Shown: piece after piece, positions 16,855 through 24,534 of the stretch
How positions within the stretch are numbered: position 1 is the stretch's first letter
Layout: each line of letters opens with the position of its first letter
Assembly: GCF_022095675.1 (NCBI RefSeq)
Contig: NZ_JAHYSG010000054.1
Span: 1-64,000, forward strand
DNA: 64,000 nucleotides
From: Dactylosporangium sp. AC04546
GTDB taxonomy: Bacteria; Actinomycetota; Actinomycetes; Mycobacteriales; Micromonosporaceae
Direction of reading: 5' to 3'
The notes under the pieces: model-generated
Told to the model about the DNA's origin: nothing
The model's database searches: none
Seen by the model: only the letters and a program-made list of their open reading frames with translations
Translations under genes and position numbers: made by a program

Positions 16855-16880
16855 CCGGTGAACGTTAGTGGTCACAGCAC
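16855..16880 (-). repeat. Right terminal inverted repeat of the TnpB element
   Basis: The reverse complement reads GTGCTGTGACCA, CTA, ACGTTCACCGG. Together with 15363-15388 it delimits the element. Three further outer bases (ct-A/G) may extend the match. Confidence 0.8.
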
Positions 16881-16981
16881 CAGTGAGGCTCCGCCTCGGA
16901 CCGCCGAGGTGGGTGGCTGGGCTGGTCAGGCCGCTGCTGCGGGTTCATCCTCACTGCTATGGGGCCAGGTGGGGAGGACCG

Positions 16982-18646
16982 ATGGCGGCGCGTCTGTCGA
17001 GAGTGAATCCGGTGACGGTCAATGACATGCTCGACGGGCGGAAGCTGCTGGAGATCGATCGTCTGGACCGGATCTATCTGTCGTTGACGGTGCCGGGCCT
17101 GGTGGTGGGCGGGCAGGTGGTCGGCTTCCTCACCGGACATGAGGGCCAGGCCCATCCCGTCGCCGGCGCTGCTGGAACGCCGGGGCAGACGTTCCGCCGG
17201 GCCGTGGAGTCCTTCGCCCGGTCCAACAACATCCCGGTCATCACCTTTACGGGCAAGAAGGATCAGCGCCGTCCGGGGGTGCTCGCCGACACCCCATGGC
17301 CGGAACGCAAGATCGACCAGGTGATGCCGCTGATCCGTAAGGCCGCCGCCGCCGGCCGGTCCCAGGTCGTCGCCGTCGGCGTGGCCCAGGAGTTCCAACG
17401 GGTGTTCACCGGCACCAAGTCAGAGACCGGCACCGGGGCGGTGTGGTTCACCTACCAGCGCACCGAGCGTCGGGTGACCTGCTACTACTTCTACCTGTGG
17501 GATACCGACTTCGGCCCGGTGTTCATCAAGGTCTGCGCCTACTTCCCTTACCCCGGCAAGATCTGGACCAACGGGCACGAGTGGGCCAAACGTCAAGCGG
17601 CCCAGGCCGGAATCGGCTTTCGGGAACTGTCCAACGGCTTCGCCGCGTGCGATGACCCCGCCGCGCTGCAGGCGATCTGCGACCGGTTCGGTCCCGGCAC
17701 CATCGCCGTGTTCACCGAACCGTGGTGGGCCCGGCTGCCGCTGCCGTTCACCCCGACCGACCGGGCCCCCGGCTACTGGTGGGACATCGCCATGCGCCTG
17801 GTCGAGGTCGCCAAGACCATCGTGTTCACCGCGCCCCGCCACGCCCGGGCCTTCTTCGAAGCCCTCACCGCGGACAACCTCGACATCGGCCGCCCCGACA
17901 ACATGGAAATCATCTTCGACCGGCAGATCCGCTCCACCACCCACGGCGTGTTTCGCACCGCCCTCGACCGCGACAACGACAATATGGGCGTCAACGCCTT
18001 CTACCGCCACTCCCGGATCAAGTACTACCTCAAAGACCGCCGCGCGCTACGCATCGAGACCGTCATCAACGACACCTACGACCTCGGTGTGCTACGCCGC
18101 CTCGAACACCTCGACGAGATCATCACCAAGACCCGTGACGTCAACCACCGACTGCTGGACACTATCCGGGTCGGTCAGGGTTGCGTCCTTGCGAGCCCAG
18201 CCCTTGAGCGGATCGCGCAGCCCACCCTCACCGAGGACGGCAGGAGGGCCCCAGCCCTACGCTTCGGCGACCCCCGGGTCATGGCCCTGACCGGCGCCCT
18301 CTGCCTGCACCTCTTCGCCGTCACCGGCCTCACCAACAAGCGCCTCCGTGCCTTGACCGCCCGGCTGCTCGGCACCACCTACACCACCGGCCAGATGACC
18401 TACGACCTACGCCGCCTACGGCTCAACGGCCTCATCACCCGCGTCGAGCACACCCACACCTACGTCCTGACCCCTGACGGGCAACGCCTCGCGATCTTCT
18501 ACACCAAACTCCACGACCGTCTCCTGCGACCACTCACAGCCGCCGACCAGCCCCAAGCCCTACCCGAACTCCGCCACGCCCTGAACACCATCGACCAGCA
18601 CGTCCAGAACTACATCACTCGAGCCCGCCTCCAAACCCCAGCCTGA
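16982..18646 (+). CDS. 554-residue protein of a widespread uncharacterised family with C-terminal winged helix
   Basis: The start is ATG at 16982, five bases after GGGGAGG. A GTG further upstream lies inside the element repeat and is ignored. The middle holds strongly conserved-looking blocks: YYFYLWDTDFGPVFIKVCAY, FPYPGKIWTNGHEWAKRQ, DRAPGYWWDIAMR and RIKYYLKDRRALRIETVIND. The C-terminus (TYTTGQMTYDLRRLRLNGLI, then YVLTPDGQRLAIFY) is a winged-helix-like domain. From memory this protein recurs in many bacteria, often in several copies, without an assigned function. Position directly beside a TnpB element suggests a mobile or selfish gene, which is inference. Confidence 0.75.
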   Translation: MAARLSRVNPVTVNDMLDGRKLLEIDRLDRIYLSLTVPGLVVGGQVVGFLTGHEGQAHPVAGAAGTPGQTFRRAVESFARSNNIPVITFTGKKDQRRPGVLADTPWPERKIDQVMPLIRKAAAAGRSQVVAVGVAQEFQRVFTGTKSETGTGAVWFTYQRTERRVTCYYFYLWDTDFGPVFIKVCAYFPYPGKIWTNGHEWAKRQAAQAGIGFRELSNGFAACDDPAALQAICDRFGPGTIAVFTEPWWARLPLPFTPTDRAPGYWWDIAMRLVEVAKTIVFTAPRHARAFFEALTADNLDIGRPDNMEIIFDRQIRSTTHGVFRTALDRDNDNMGVNAFYRHSRIKYYLKDRRALRIETVINDTYDLGVLRRLEHLDEIITKTRDVNHRLLDTIRVGQGCVLASPALERIAQPTLTEDGRRAPALRFGDPRVMALTGALCLHLFAVTGLTNKRLRALTARLLGTTYTTGQMTYDLRRLRLNGLITRVEHTHTYVLTPDGQRLAIFYTKLHDRLLRPLTAADQPQALPELRHALNTIDQHVQNYITRARLQTPA

Positions 18647-18685
18647 AAACCTGACTCTCCTGTCCAGATTCTCAAACCCAAGGAT

Positions 18686-19951
18686 CTAGCTTCCGCTGAA
18701 CAGCAGGCCCGGCTCGGGGCTCGACTCGACCAGGGGCAGCGTGTTCGGGTCGAGGCTCCAGGCTGCGGCCACCCGCATCACGGTCATCTCGCTGATGTGC
18801 GCGTCGTCCGCGACGCCCAGCTCGACCTCCACCGGGGTCGGCGCGCCCTGCTGCTCGAACGCGCCGCTGGAGCCGTCGCACCGCAGCCGGCGGACCAGCC
18901 GGCCGCCCCTGGCCAGGGCCCACTCGTGGTACTCCGACACCCGATGCGTGCCGAAGAACTGGACCTCGGCGCCGAGCCGCTCGCTCAGCCCCGCCACCGC
19001 GAGCCCGTCGAACGGCAGCAGCGCGCCGACCACGAAGACCCACCCGGCGGTGGGCGGCGACACGAACACCCGCCGCTTGTACGCGCCGCCGACGCCCTCG
19101 TCCCAGCCGACCGGCCGGCCACCGGAGCGTCCGATGGCGGCGGCGACCTCAGCGGTACCACGGCCGCGAACCGCCAGCCACATGCACTTGAAGCCGAAAC
19201 CCGCGCCGGTCGGGGTGCCCGGCGGCAGGTGCTGGGCCGGCAGGGAATGGATCAGCTCCAGCACCCCGTCGAGCCCGGTCCGCGTCTCGTACGGCGTGGG
19301 CCGGCTGTTCGCGATCCCGTGCCCGGTCAGCCGGACCGTGCCGTCGGACAGCTCGTCGACGATCACCTCCGCGCCACCGTGCAGCAGGCGCCCGTCGATC
19401 CCGGCGGGAGCGCCGAGCACCGCGTCGTCGGCCTCGGCGAGCGCGCGCCGCACGGTGTCCAGCAGCGTGTCCGGCCCCGCGGTGTGCCCGCCGGCACTGG
19501 ACATGACGTACAGCTCGCCCGTCGCCATCGTCGTCACCAGGACGCGGCGCACGACGGGCCACCGGGGGTCGAGGGCGGCGAGCTCACGCAGTACCGCCGA
19601 ACCCAGGGCCGCCGGATCACCGTCCGCGACCGGGTGCGCCGGCGCCTCAGGGTCCTGCGGCTTGGCGTCCACCTGCCATGCGCCGCCGGTGGTGAACGCC
19701 CGCACGCGCTTCTCGGGCCGGAACTGCCGCACCGTCACGCCGGCGACGGTCTCGCAGAACCCCTGCCACGCGCCGTCCTCGGCCGGCCGGTGCAGCTGCT
19801 CGGCGACGAGCTCCCCGAGCCGCCGCGCGGTCACGCCGTCCTCGACCCGGACGCCGCCGGAGAAGGCCCAGGTCCCGGTCACGTACATCCGGCCCTGGAA
19901 GAGATGGATCTCGACCCACACGGAGACAGACGGTACCGCCCACCTCGGCAT
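18686..19951 (-). CDS. Hypothetical protein, 421 residues
   Basis: The frame has good actinobacterial codon character throughout. The C-terminal block (WVFVVGALLPFDGLAVAGL, FFGTHRVSEYHEWALARGG, MRVAAAWSLDPNTLP) looks like a conserved domain seen in proteins of unknown function. The middle carries several beta-rich segments (LLHGGAEVIVDELSDGTVRL). There is no signal peptide, membrane helix or catalytic signature. The ATG at 19951 lacks a strong ribosome site, so an internal GTG could be the true start. Function unknown. Confidence 0.65.
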   Translation of the reverse strand: MPRWAVPSVSVWVEIHLFQGRMYVTGTWAFSGGVRVEDGVTARRLGELVAEQLHRPAEDGAWQGFCETVAGVTVRQFRPEKRVRAFTTGGAWQVDAKPQDPEAPAHPVADGDPAALGSAVLRELAALDPRWPVVRRVLVTTMATGELYVMSSAGGHTAGPDTLLDTVRRALAEADDAVLGAPAGIDGRLLHGGAEVIVDELSDGTVRLTGHGIANSRPTPYETRTGLDGVLELIHSLPAQHLPPGTPTGAGFGFKCMWLAVRGRGTAEVAAAIGRSGGRPVGWDEGVGGAYKRRVFVSPPTAGWVFVVGALLPFDGLAVAGLSERLGAEVQFFGTHRVSEYHEWALARGGRLVRRLRCDGSSGAFEQQGAPTPVEVELGVADDAHISEMTVMRVAAAWSLDPNTLPLVESSPEPGLLFSGS

Positions 19952-20091
19952 CTGGTGAGAGCGGAGCGCCGCCGAACCTCGTTCCGTGGCGCCGCCGCGG
20001 TTGCACGACGTCTCCGTCTACTGTGGAGCCATCGAGGCCGCCGATCGCGACGGGGCGTACACGATCGGGCATCGCTGATAGCCTTTCCGCC

Positions 20092-20472
20092 ATGCATCGC
20101 AGTCGGCTGGTCGGGATCCTCATCGACACGCCTGCCGCGCAGGTCGACGCGGCAGTGGACTTCTGGTCCGCCGCGCTGGGCGCCCAGGCCTATCCCGCAC
20201 CGGGCGAGGAGCAGTTCACGGTCCTGATCGACGCCGCACCCGGCCTGTTCACCGTCGTCCAGGCGGTCGATGACGCGCCGCGCTACCACGTCGACATCGA
20301 GACCGACGACCTGGCGGCGGAGGTTGCCCGCCTGACGGCGCTGGGCGCGGAGCTGGTAACCCGCTGGAAGGATGCCTTCACGCTGCGCTCGCCGGGCGGC
20401 CACCTGCTCTGTGTGGTGCCTGTGCACAGCGATCCGGAGACGTTTGCCAACTCAGCGCGAACCTGGCCATGA
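20092..20472 (+). CDS. VOC-superfamily (glyoxalase-like) protein
   Basis: The 126-residue protein has the paired beta-alpha-beta-beta-beta modules of the vicinal oxygen chelate fold. It shows VDAAVDFWSAALGAQA, a middle strand RYHVDIETDDLAAEVARL, and the closing FTLRSPGGHLLCVVPV. One VOC domain per chain implies a homodimer. Substrate is unknown; such proteins act in detoxification, antibiotic binding or small-molecule metabolism. The start is ATG at 20092, which begins the first strand; the upstream 23 codons have no support. Confidence 0.85.
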   Translation: MHRSRLVGILIDTPAAQVDAAVDFWSAALGAQAYPAPGEEQFTVLIDAAPGLFTVVQAVDDAPRYHVDIETDDLAAEVARLTALGAELVTRWKDAFTLRSPGGHLLCVVPVHSDPETFANSARTWP

Positions 20473-20526
20473 GGGCACATGCCTGGGCTGATTTTGCGAC
20501 CCGCCGCGGCTTGTTGTGAGGGTTCG

Positions 20527-20997
20527 ATGAGGTTCCGGGTCGGGCAGCGGTTGCTGATCAGGAGCGACCCTTGTGAGGTCCGGGTGGTTGACTTCTACGG
20601 TGACCTCGTTGCCGTCGAGTGGCCCTGGGGCACCCCGGATCCGCATTCCAGGTTCGGCTGGGACGGCACCGTTGCGGTGCCGACCGATCCCTCCCGTCTC
20701 GAATGGGTGCAGTCGCCGTGGCGAGTCGAGCCCCCGGTTGGCCTGGGAGTGGGCGACGTCTGCCAGCTGGTGATTCGGGAAACCGCATGCATCGTGCGGG
20801 CCGTAGATGTGTTCGAGACCCCGAAGGACGTCGGGAGCCTGCCGCGGCCGACGTCTGCTCTGACGCTGGCGTTCGCCGAGCTGCCTCCGCCGCTGCGCCG
20901 GTTCGTCGACCACGCTGCTTTCGAGCTCTACTTCACCGACGCCGGTCCGGTGGACGCGTCAGTGGTGTTCGCGGAGGCGGGTGCGGATCGACCGTAG
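20527..20997 (+). CDS. Hypothetical protein, 156 residues
   Basis: It begins MRFRVGQRLLIRSDPCEVRV with GAGGG four bases before the ATG. It contains beta-rich stretches (VRVVDFYGDLVAVEWPW) and an alpha-helical C-terminal part (AELPPPLRRFVDHAAFELYF). No motif is recognised. It follows the VOC gene on the same strand with a 54-bp gap, so co-transcription is possible. Confidence 0.6.
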   Translation: MRFRVGQRLLIRSDPCEVRVVDFYGDLVAVEWPWGTPDPHSRFGWDGTVAVPTDPSRLEWVQSPWRVEPPVGLGVGDVCQLVIRETACIVRAVDVFETPKDVGSLPRPTSALTLAFAELPPPLRRFVDHAAFELYFTDAGPVDASVVFAEAGADRP

Positions 20998-21041
20998 CTG
21001 AGGGTCTACCTCGGCGACGGCTGTATGGCGACCCAGCTACC

Positions 21042-21500
21042 GTGACCGGCGTGGATCTCGAGTCGCTGCTGCCCGCCGTGAACCGGTCGCCGGTGCACTA
21101 CCGGCAGGCCGCCTCGGACCCGCGGCTCGACCCGGCGGGCCTGGACGCGCTCGCGGACAGCCCGTACCCGTTCGTGCGCCTCGCGGTGGCCGAGCAGCCG
21201 CGGACCGCTCCCGGCACCCTGCTGCGTATCCTGGACAGCGAGTTCAGCGTGTGGGACACCAACCACCTGCTGCACGTCGTCGCGGGCCACCCCCGGGCCG
21301 ACCGCGAGGTCCTGCTGCGCGTCCTGGAGCGCGTGGCGGGGCTGCTGACGCACCGGGTCGTCCGGCCGTACTCGGCCGTCCTCGCGCTGGCCGGGCGGGC
21401 CGAGCTCGAACCCGCCGAGCTCCAGCCGCTCGCGACCACGCCGGGCACCTCGCGGAGGGTGCGCCGGCAACTGGCCGAGATCCTCGCCGCGCGCGGCTAG
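21042..21500 (+). CDS. LRV/HEAT-like repeat protein
   Basis: The 152-residue protein has helical repeats of the leucine-rich-repeat-variant type: YRQAASDPRLDPAGLDALAD, VRLAVAEQPRTAPGTLLRIL, HVVAGHPRADREVLLRVLE. The pattern A-x-(D/H)-P-R at the start of each unit is diagnostic. The GTG start at 21042 is chosen because it directly precedes the first repeat. It converges on the ABC permease gene with a 4-bp overlap. Presumably it is a protein-binding scaffold. Confidence 0.6.
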   Translation: MTGVDLESLLPAVNRSPVHYRQAASDPRLDPAGLDALADSPYPFVRLAVAEQPRTAPGTLLRILDSEFSVWDTNHLLHVVAGHPRADREVLLRVLERVAGLLTHRVVRPYSAVLALAGRAELEPAELQPLATTPGTSRRVRRQLAEILAARG

Positions 21501-22327
21501 CCCACGCGCTGGAGGGTCTGCTCGCGGCGTTCGGCGACCCGGGAGCCCGACTCGCGGCGGGTCATGCGGCGCAGCACCGGCGGGGCCACGAGCAGGCCCG
21601 CCACGGCCCAGGCGCCCAGCACCGCCGCGGTCTCCAAGGGGCGCCAGGAGCCGCCGATCTCCACGGCGGCCGCCGCGTCCGGCAGCAGGGCCGAGCGCAT
21701 GCCCAGGCCCAGCCAGTACACCGGGAACACCTGCGCGACCCACTCCACCCACCGGGGCAGCGCGGTGACGGGATAGAAGATGCCCGAGATCGCGATCAGG
21801 CCCAGGATCGGCACGGAGAGCATGCCCGCGCCGCGGGAGCTTCTGAGCAGCGCGCCGAGGATCGCGCCGGCCGACTGGGTGGCGACCAGGCCGAGCACGA
21901 GCACCCAGGCCAGGGTGGGCCACGCGAGGTCGCCGAGGCGGAAGCCGTCGACGACGAGCGCCCCGGGCACGAGCAGGATCGCCAGGTACGCCAGCACGGT
22001 CGCCGAGACCGTGACGAGCTTGCCGATCAGGTAGCCGCGCACGCCGTCGGGGATCGCCTTGGCCCGCAGCAGGGTGCCGTCCTCGCGGTCGGCGGTGAGG
22101 TGCTGGACGATCAGCAGCATGCCCAGGGCGACGAACATGCCCAGCACGCCGGGCAGGACCAGGGTGCCCAGTCCCAGCTCGGTACCGTCGACGTGGCGGT
22201 GCCGCAGCAGGAAGATCGCCACCAGGGTCGCCACCGGCCAGAACAGGTTGCCGATCAGCTCAGCGCCGGTGAAGGACTGCCGCAGCTCGACCAGCCCCTG
22301 CGTGAGGCCCGAACGCACAGTGGTCAT
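21497..22327 (-). CDS. ABC-2 type transporter permease
   Basis: The 276-residue protein has six hydrophobic helices and the ABC-2 membrane-domain pattern (LTADREDGTLLRAKAIPDGV, then ILGLIAISGIFYPVTALP). It begins MTTVRSGLTQGLVELRQSFT. Its ATG overlaps the stop of the ATPase gene by 4 bp, so translation is coupled. It forms an exporter with the ATPase at 22324-23211, probably of the drug or lipid type. The last gene of a four-gene operon. Confidence 0.9.
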   Translation of the reverse strand: MTTVRSGLTQGLVELRQSFTGAELIGNLFWPVATLVAIFLLRHRHVDGTELGLGTLVLPGVLGMFVALGMLLIVQHLTADREDGTLLRAKAIPDGVRGYLIGKLVTVSATVLAYLAILLVPGALVVDGFRLGDLAWPTLAWVLVLGLVATQSAGAILGALLRSSRGAGMLSVPILGLIAISGIFYPVTALPRWVEWVAQVFPVYWLGLGMRSALLPDAAAAVEIGGSWRPLETAAVLGAWAVAGLLVAPPVLRRMTRRESGSRVAERREQTLQRVG

Positions 22328-23211
22328 CGCGCGGCTCCGGTCGGTTCGGCCTGGCGTACCAGGGCGAGGTAGGCGTCCTCCAGCGAGGACCGGCGGACTT
22401 CGAGGTCGGCGACGCTGTCGCCGTGCTCGCGGAACAGGTCGAACACGAAGCGGGTGGAGCGGTCGGTCAGCTCGATGAACCGCTGGCCGCCGAGGGTCCA
22501 GCGCACCTCGTCGCGGCCCGCGATCTGCTCGGCCAGGGCGGCGGCGGTGCCGTCGGCGACGATCCGCCCGCCGCTGAGGATGACGATGCGGCCGGCGAGG
22601 CGCTCGGCCTCGTCGAGGTCGTGCGTGGTGAGCAGGATCGTGGTCCCGTGCTCGGCGGCCAGGCGCTGGACCAGGTCGTGGAACTCGCGGCGGGCCTGCG
22701 GGTCGAAGCCCACCGTGGGCTCGTCGAGGAACAGCACCTCGGGCCGGCCGACGATGCCGATCGCCACGTCGAGCCGGCGGCGCTGGCCGCCGGAGAGCGT
22801 CCGGACCTGCTGGCGCGCCTGGTCCGTCAGCCCGACCGCCGCGATCAGCTCGTCCGGGTCCATGGGCCGGCGGATCTCCGGCGTCGAGTGGCGGGCGTAG
22901 TAGCCGCCCAGGTAGGCCAGCAGCTCGCGGACCCGCCACTTGCCGTGGTCGCGCCAGGACTGCAGGACCACGCCCAGCCGGGCCCGCCACCGCTCGTCGC
23001 CGTGGGCCGGGTCGGTGCCCAGCACCGTCACCCGGCCCGCCGAGCGCATCCGGAAGCCCTCCAGGATCTCGATCGTCGTGGTCTTGCCCGCACCGTTCGG
23101 CCCGAGCAGCGCCACCACCTCGCCCTGCCGCGCCCGGAACGAGACGTCGCGCAGGACGTCCCGGGTGCCGTACCGCATCCGCAGTCCATCGACTTCCACG
23201 GCACCGGTCAT
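22324..23211 (-). CDS. ABC transporter ATP-binding protein
   Basis: The 295-residue protein has Walker A GPNGAGKTTT, signature LSGGQRRRLDV, Walker B VLFLDEPTVGFDP and switch His in LLTTHDLDEAERL. It resembles drug-exporter ATPases of the DrrA/NatA kind, with a C-terminal extension (DLEVRRSSLEDAYLALV). Its start overlaps the Clp_N gene stop by 4 bp and its end overlaps the permease start by 4 bp. It powers the ABC-2 permease next to it. Confidence 0.95.
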   Translation of the reverse strand: MTGAVEVDGLRMRYGTRDVLRDVSFRARQGEVVALLGPNGAGKTTTIEILEGFRMRSAGRVTVLGTDPAHGDERWRARLGVVLQSWRDHGKWRVRELLAYLGGYYARHSTPEIRRPMDPDELIAAVGLTDQARQQVRTLSGGQRRRLDVAIGIVGRPEVLFLDEPTVGFDPQARREFHDLVQRLAAEHGTTILLTTHDLDEAERLAGRIVILSGGRIVADGTAAALAEQIAGRDEVRWTLGGQRFIELTDRSTRFVFDLFREHGDSVADLEVRRSSLEDAYLALVRQAEPTGAAR

Positions 23212-23675
23212 CGCAGCGACTCCTGCACCCGTGCGATGAGGGCGCCGCGGTCGGCGCCCGCCAGGGCGAGCGCCCGCGGCACCGTCCCCACCTCGGCCTG
23301 GAGGATGCCGAGCACCAGGTGCGCCGGGCGCAGGTCGCCGCCGGCGCCGGCCTTGACGCTGCGCTCCAGCGCGAGCTGGATCGACGCGCCCGGGCGCGGT
23401 GTGCGCTCCGGGTCGGGGCTGGCGGGTCCCGCGTCGAACGCCGGCAGCGAGATCCCGACCGCCTCCAGGCTGGCCTCGAACTCGCGGTGCAGCGCCGCGC
23501 GGATCGCCGCGTGGTCGAGCCCGGCCTCGGCCAGGACCCTGCCGGGCGGGCTGTGCGGGTCGGCGGCGACGGCGAGCAGCAGGTGCTGCGCCTCCACCGT
23601 CGCCGAGCCGTCCTCGCGGGCCTCGGTCTCGGCCCGGTTGAGGATCGTCTTGACGTACCGGTCGAATCCGGCCAT
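23208..23675 (-). CDS. Stand-alone Clp N-terminal domain protein
   Basis: The 155-residue protein carries two Clp_N-type helical repeats: MAGFDRYVKTILNRAETEA with VEAQHLLLAVAADPHSP, and IQLALERSVKAG with LRPAHLVLGILQAEVG. There is no AAA+ ATPase domain, so it cannot unfold proteins alone. Clp_N domains bind adaptors or substrates. It lies between a small HTH gene (3-bp gap) and the ABC ATPase (4-bp overlap). It may sense or present something to the regulator; that role is inference. Confidence 0.85.
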   Translation of the reverse strand: MAGFDRYVKTILNRAETEAREDGSATVEAQHLLLAVAADPHSPPGRVLAEAGLDHAAIRAALHREFEASLEAVGISLPAFDAGPASPDPERTPRPGASIQLALERSVKAGAGGDLRPAHLVLGILQAEVGTVPRALALAGADRGALIARVQESLR

Positions 23676-23678
23676 GGT

Positions 23679-23903
23679 TCAGCGCCTCCTCAGCGTGACG
23701 CCGGCGGCGATCAGCCGCTTGATGTGCTTCTTGTGGACGGCCTGACGGGTCACGCCGAGCGCCTCGGCGACCTGCGGCCAGCCCCAGCCGGCTCGCATCG
23801 CCTGTTCGACGGCGGCGTCTTCCAGCTGGTCGGCGAGCCGGCGCAGGGCGGCCACGGCGGCCAGCGCGTCGGCGGGATCCCGGGGTACGGTGACGTCGGG
23901 CAT
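23679..23903 (-). CDS. Small HTH DNA-binding protein
   Basis: The 74-residue protein is mostly a helix-turn-helix: ALRRLADQLEDAAVEQAMRA, then WPQVAEALGVTRQAVHKKHI, with a basic end KRLIAAGVTLRRR. It is the first gene of the Clp_N/ABC operon. A TTGACTAA inverted repeat lies 15-37 bases before its ATG and is the likely site it recognises. Too short for a ligand-binding domain, it may need the adjacent Clp_N protein as partner. Confidence 0.85.
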   Translation of the reverse strand: MPDVTVPRDPADALAAVAALRRLADQLEDAAVEQAMRAGWGWPQVAEALGVTRQAVHKKHIKRLIAAGVTLRRR

Positions 23904-23917
23904 GCAAGCAACCGTAG

Positions 23918-23940
23918 TTGACTAATTCGCGTTTAGTCAA
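23918..23940 (-). promoter_or_regulatory. TTGACTAA inverted repeat, promoter/operator of the HTH-Clp_N-ABC operon
   Basis: TTGACTAA and TTAGTCAA are perfect 8-bp arms around a 7-bp spacer. On the minus strand the first arm supplies a TTGACT -35-like box. Outer GCAAC/GTTGC pairs add symmetry. The site is AT-rich in a GC-rich window and lies just upstream of the small HTH gene, fitting autoregulation. Confidence 0.65.
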
Positions 23941-23949
23941 CCGGAGTTG

Positions 23950-24474
23950 CTACGCGGCTGCCACCAGTGCGAGGACCTGGTCGGTGCTGAGGACGTCGCC
24001 GAAGCGGGGCAGCGTGACCGACAGGGCGTGCTCGTGCTCGGCGGCCGTCATGCCGCTCATGGCATCGGCCGCGAACAGCACCTCGAAGTCGTGGTCGGCG
24101 GCGGCCCGCGCGGTCGACTCGACGCCCATGGTGGTCGCGATGCCGGTCATGACGACCGTGTCGATGCCGCGTCGCCGGAGTTCGGCTGCCAGTTCGGTAC
24201 CGTAGAAGGCCCCGATCGTCCTTTTGACCACGACGACGTCACCCTCGACCGGCGCGAGCTGCGGCACGAAGCCGCTGCCGGGCGGCTGCTCGGCGACATT
24301 GGGCCGCTCCACCCGCACCAGCACGACCGTGCCCCCGGCCCGCCGGAAGGCCTCGGCGAGGCGGACGGTCCGCGCGACCACGTCCGCGCCCCGGTGCGGC
24401 CCCATGTCCTGCTCCACGATGCGCGGCATCAGGTCCACCGCGATGAGCGCCGCCCGTTCCGCCGCGAATGTCAT
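23950..24474 (-). CDS. Isochorismatase-like hydrolase without the catalytic cysteine
   Basis: The 174-residue protein has the cysteine-hydrolase fold. AALIAVDLMPRIV supplies the first Asp, VVVVKRTIGAFYGTEL the Lys, and TVVMTGIATTMGVESTARAA corresponds to the nucleophile loop. In the usual pattern the loop has Cys before V-E-S-T; here it is Gly (TTMGVES). The protein may therefore be inactive as a cysteine hydrolase or belong to the Cys-less subgroup. The start at 24474 gives the standard N-terminus. It is divergent from a methyltransferase gene. Confidence 0.85.
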   Translation of the reverse strand: MTFAAERAALIAVDLMPRIVEQDMGPHRGADVVARTVRLAEAFRRAGGTVVLVRVERPNVAEQPPGSGFVPQLAPVEGDVVVVKRTIGAFYGTELAAELRRRGIDTVVMTGIATTMGVESTARAAADHDFEVLFAADAMSGMTAAEHEHALSVTLPRFGDVLSTDQVLALVAAA

Positions 24475-24534
24475 GCCAGTGAGCCTATGCACTTCTCCTT
24501 GCCCTCCGCGGCCCGGGCCGGGTTGGCTCAGTGC

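Larger units (their letters stand above)
15363..16880 (-). mobile_element. TnpB-encoding element with terminal inverted repeats
   Basis: A 1518-bp unit is bounded by 26-bp inverted repeats matching at 24 of 26 positions, with a tnpB gene as its only coding sequence. No TnpA-type Y1 transposase or serine recombinase is present. No target duplication is evident at the borders. IS605/IS1341 elements normally have hairpin ends rather than long terminal repeats, so the class is uncertain. Confidence 0.65.

Noticed and set aside
16868..16981. GTG start at 16868 for the 554-residue protein
   Set aside because: It lies within the element repeat and its 38 residues look non-coding; ATG at 16982 has GGGGAGG.
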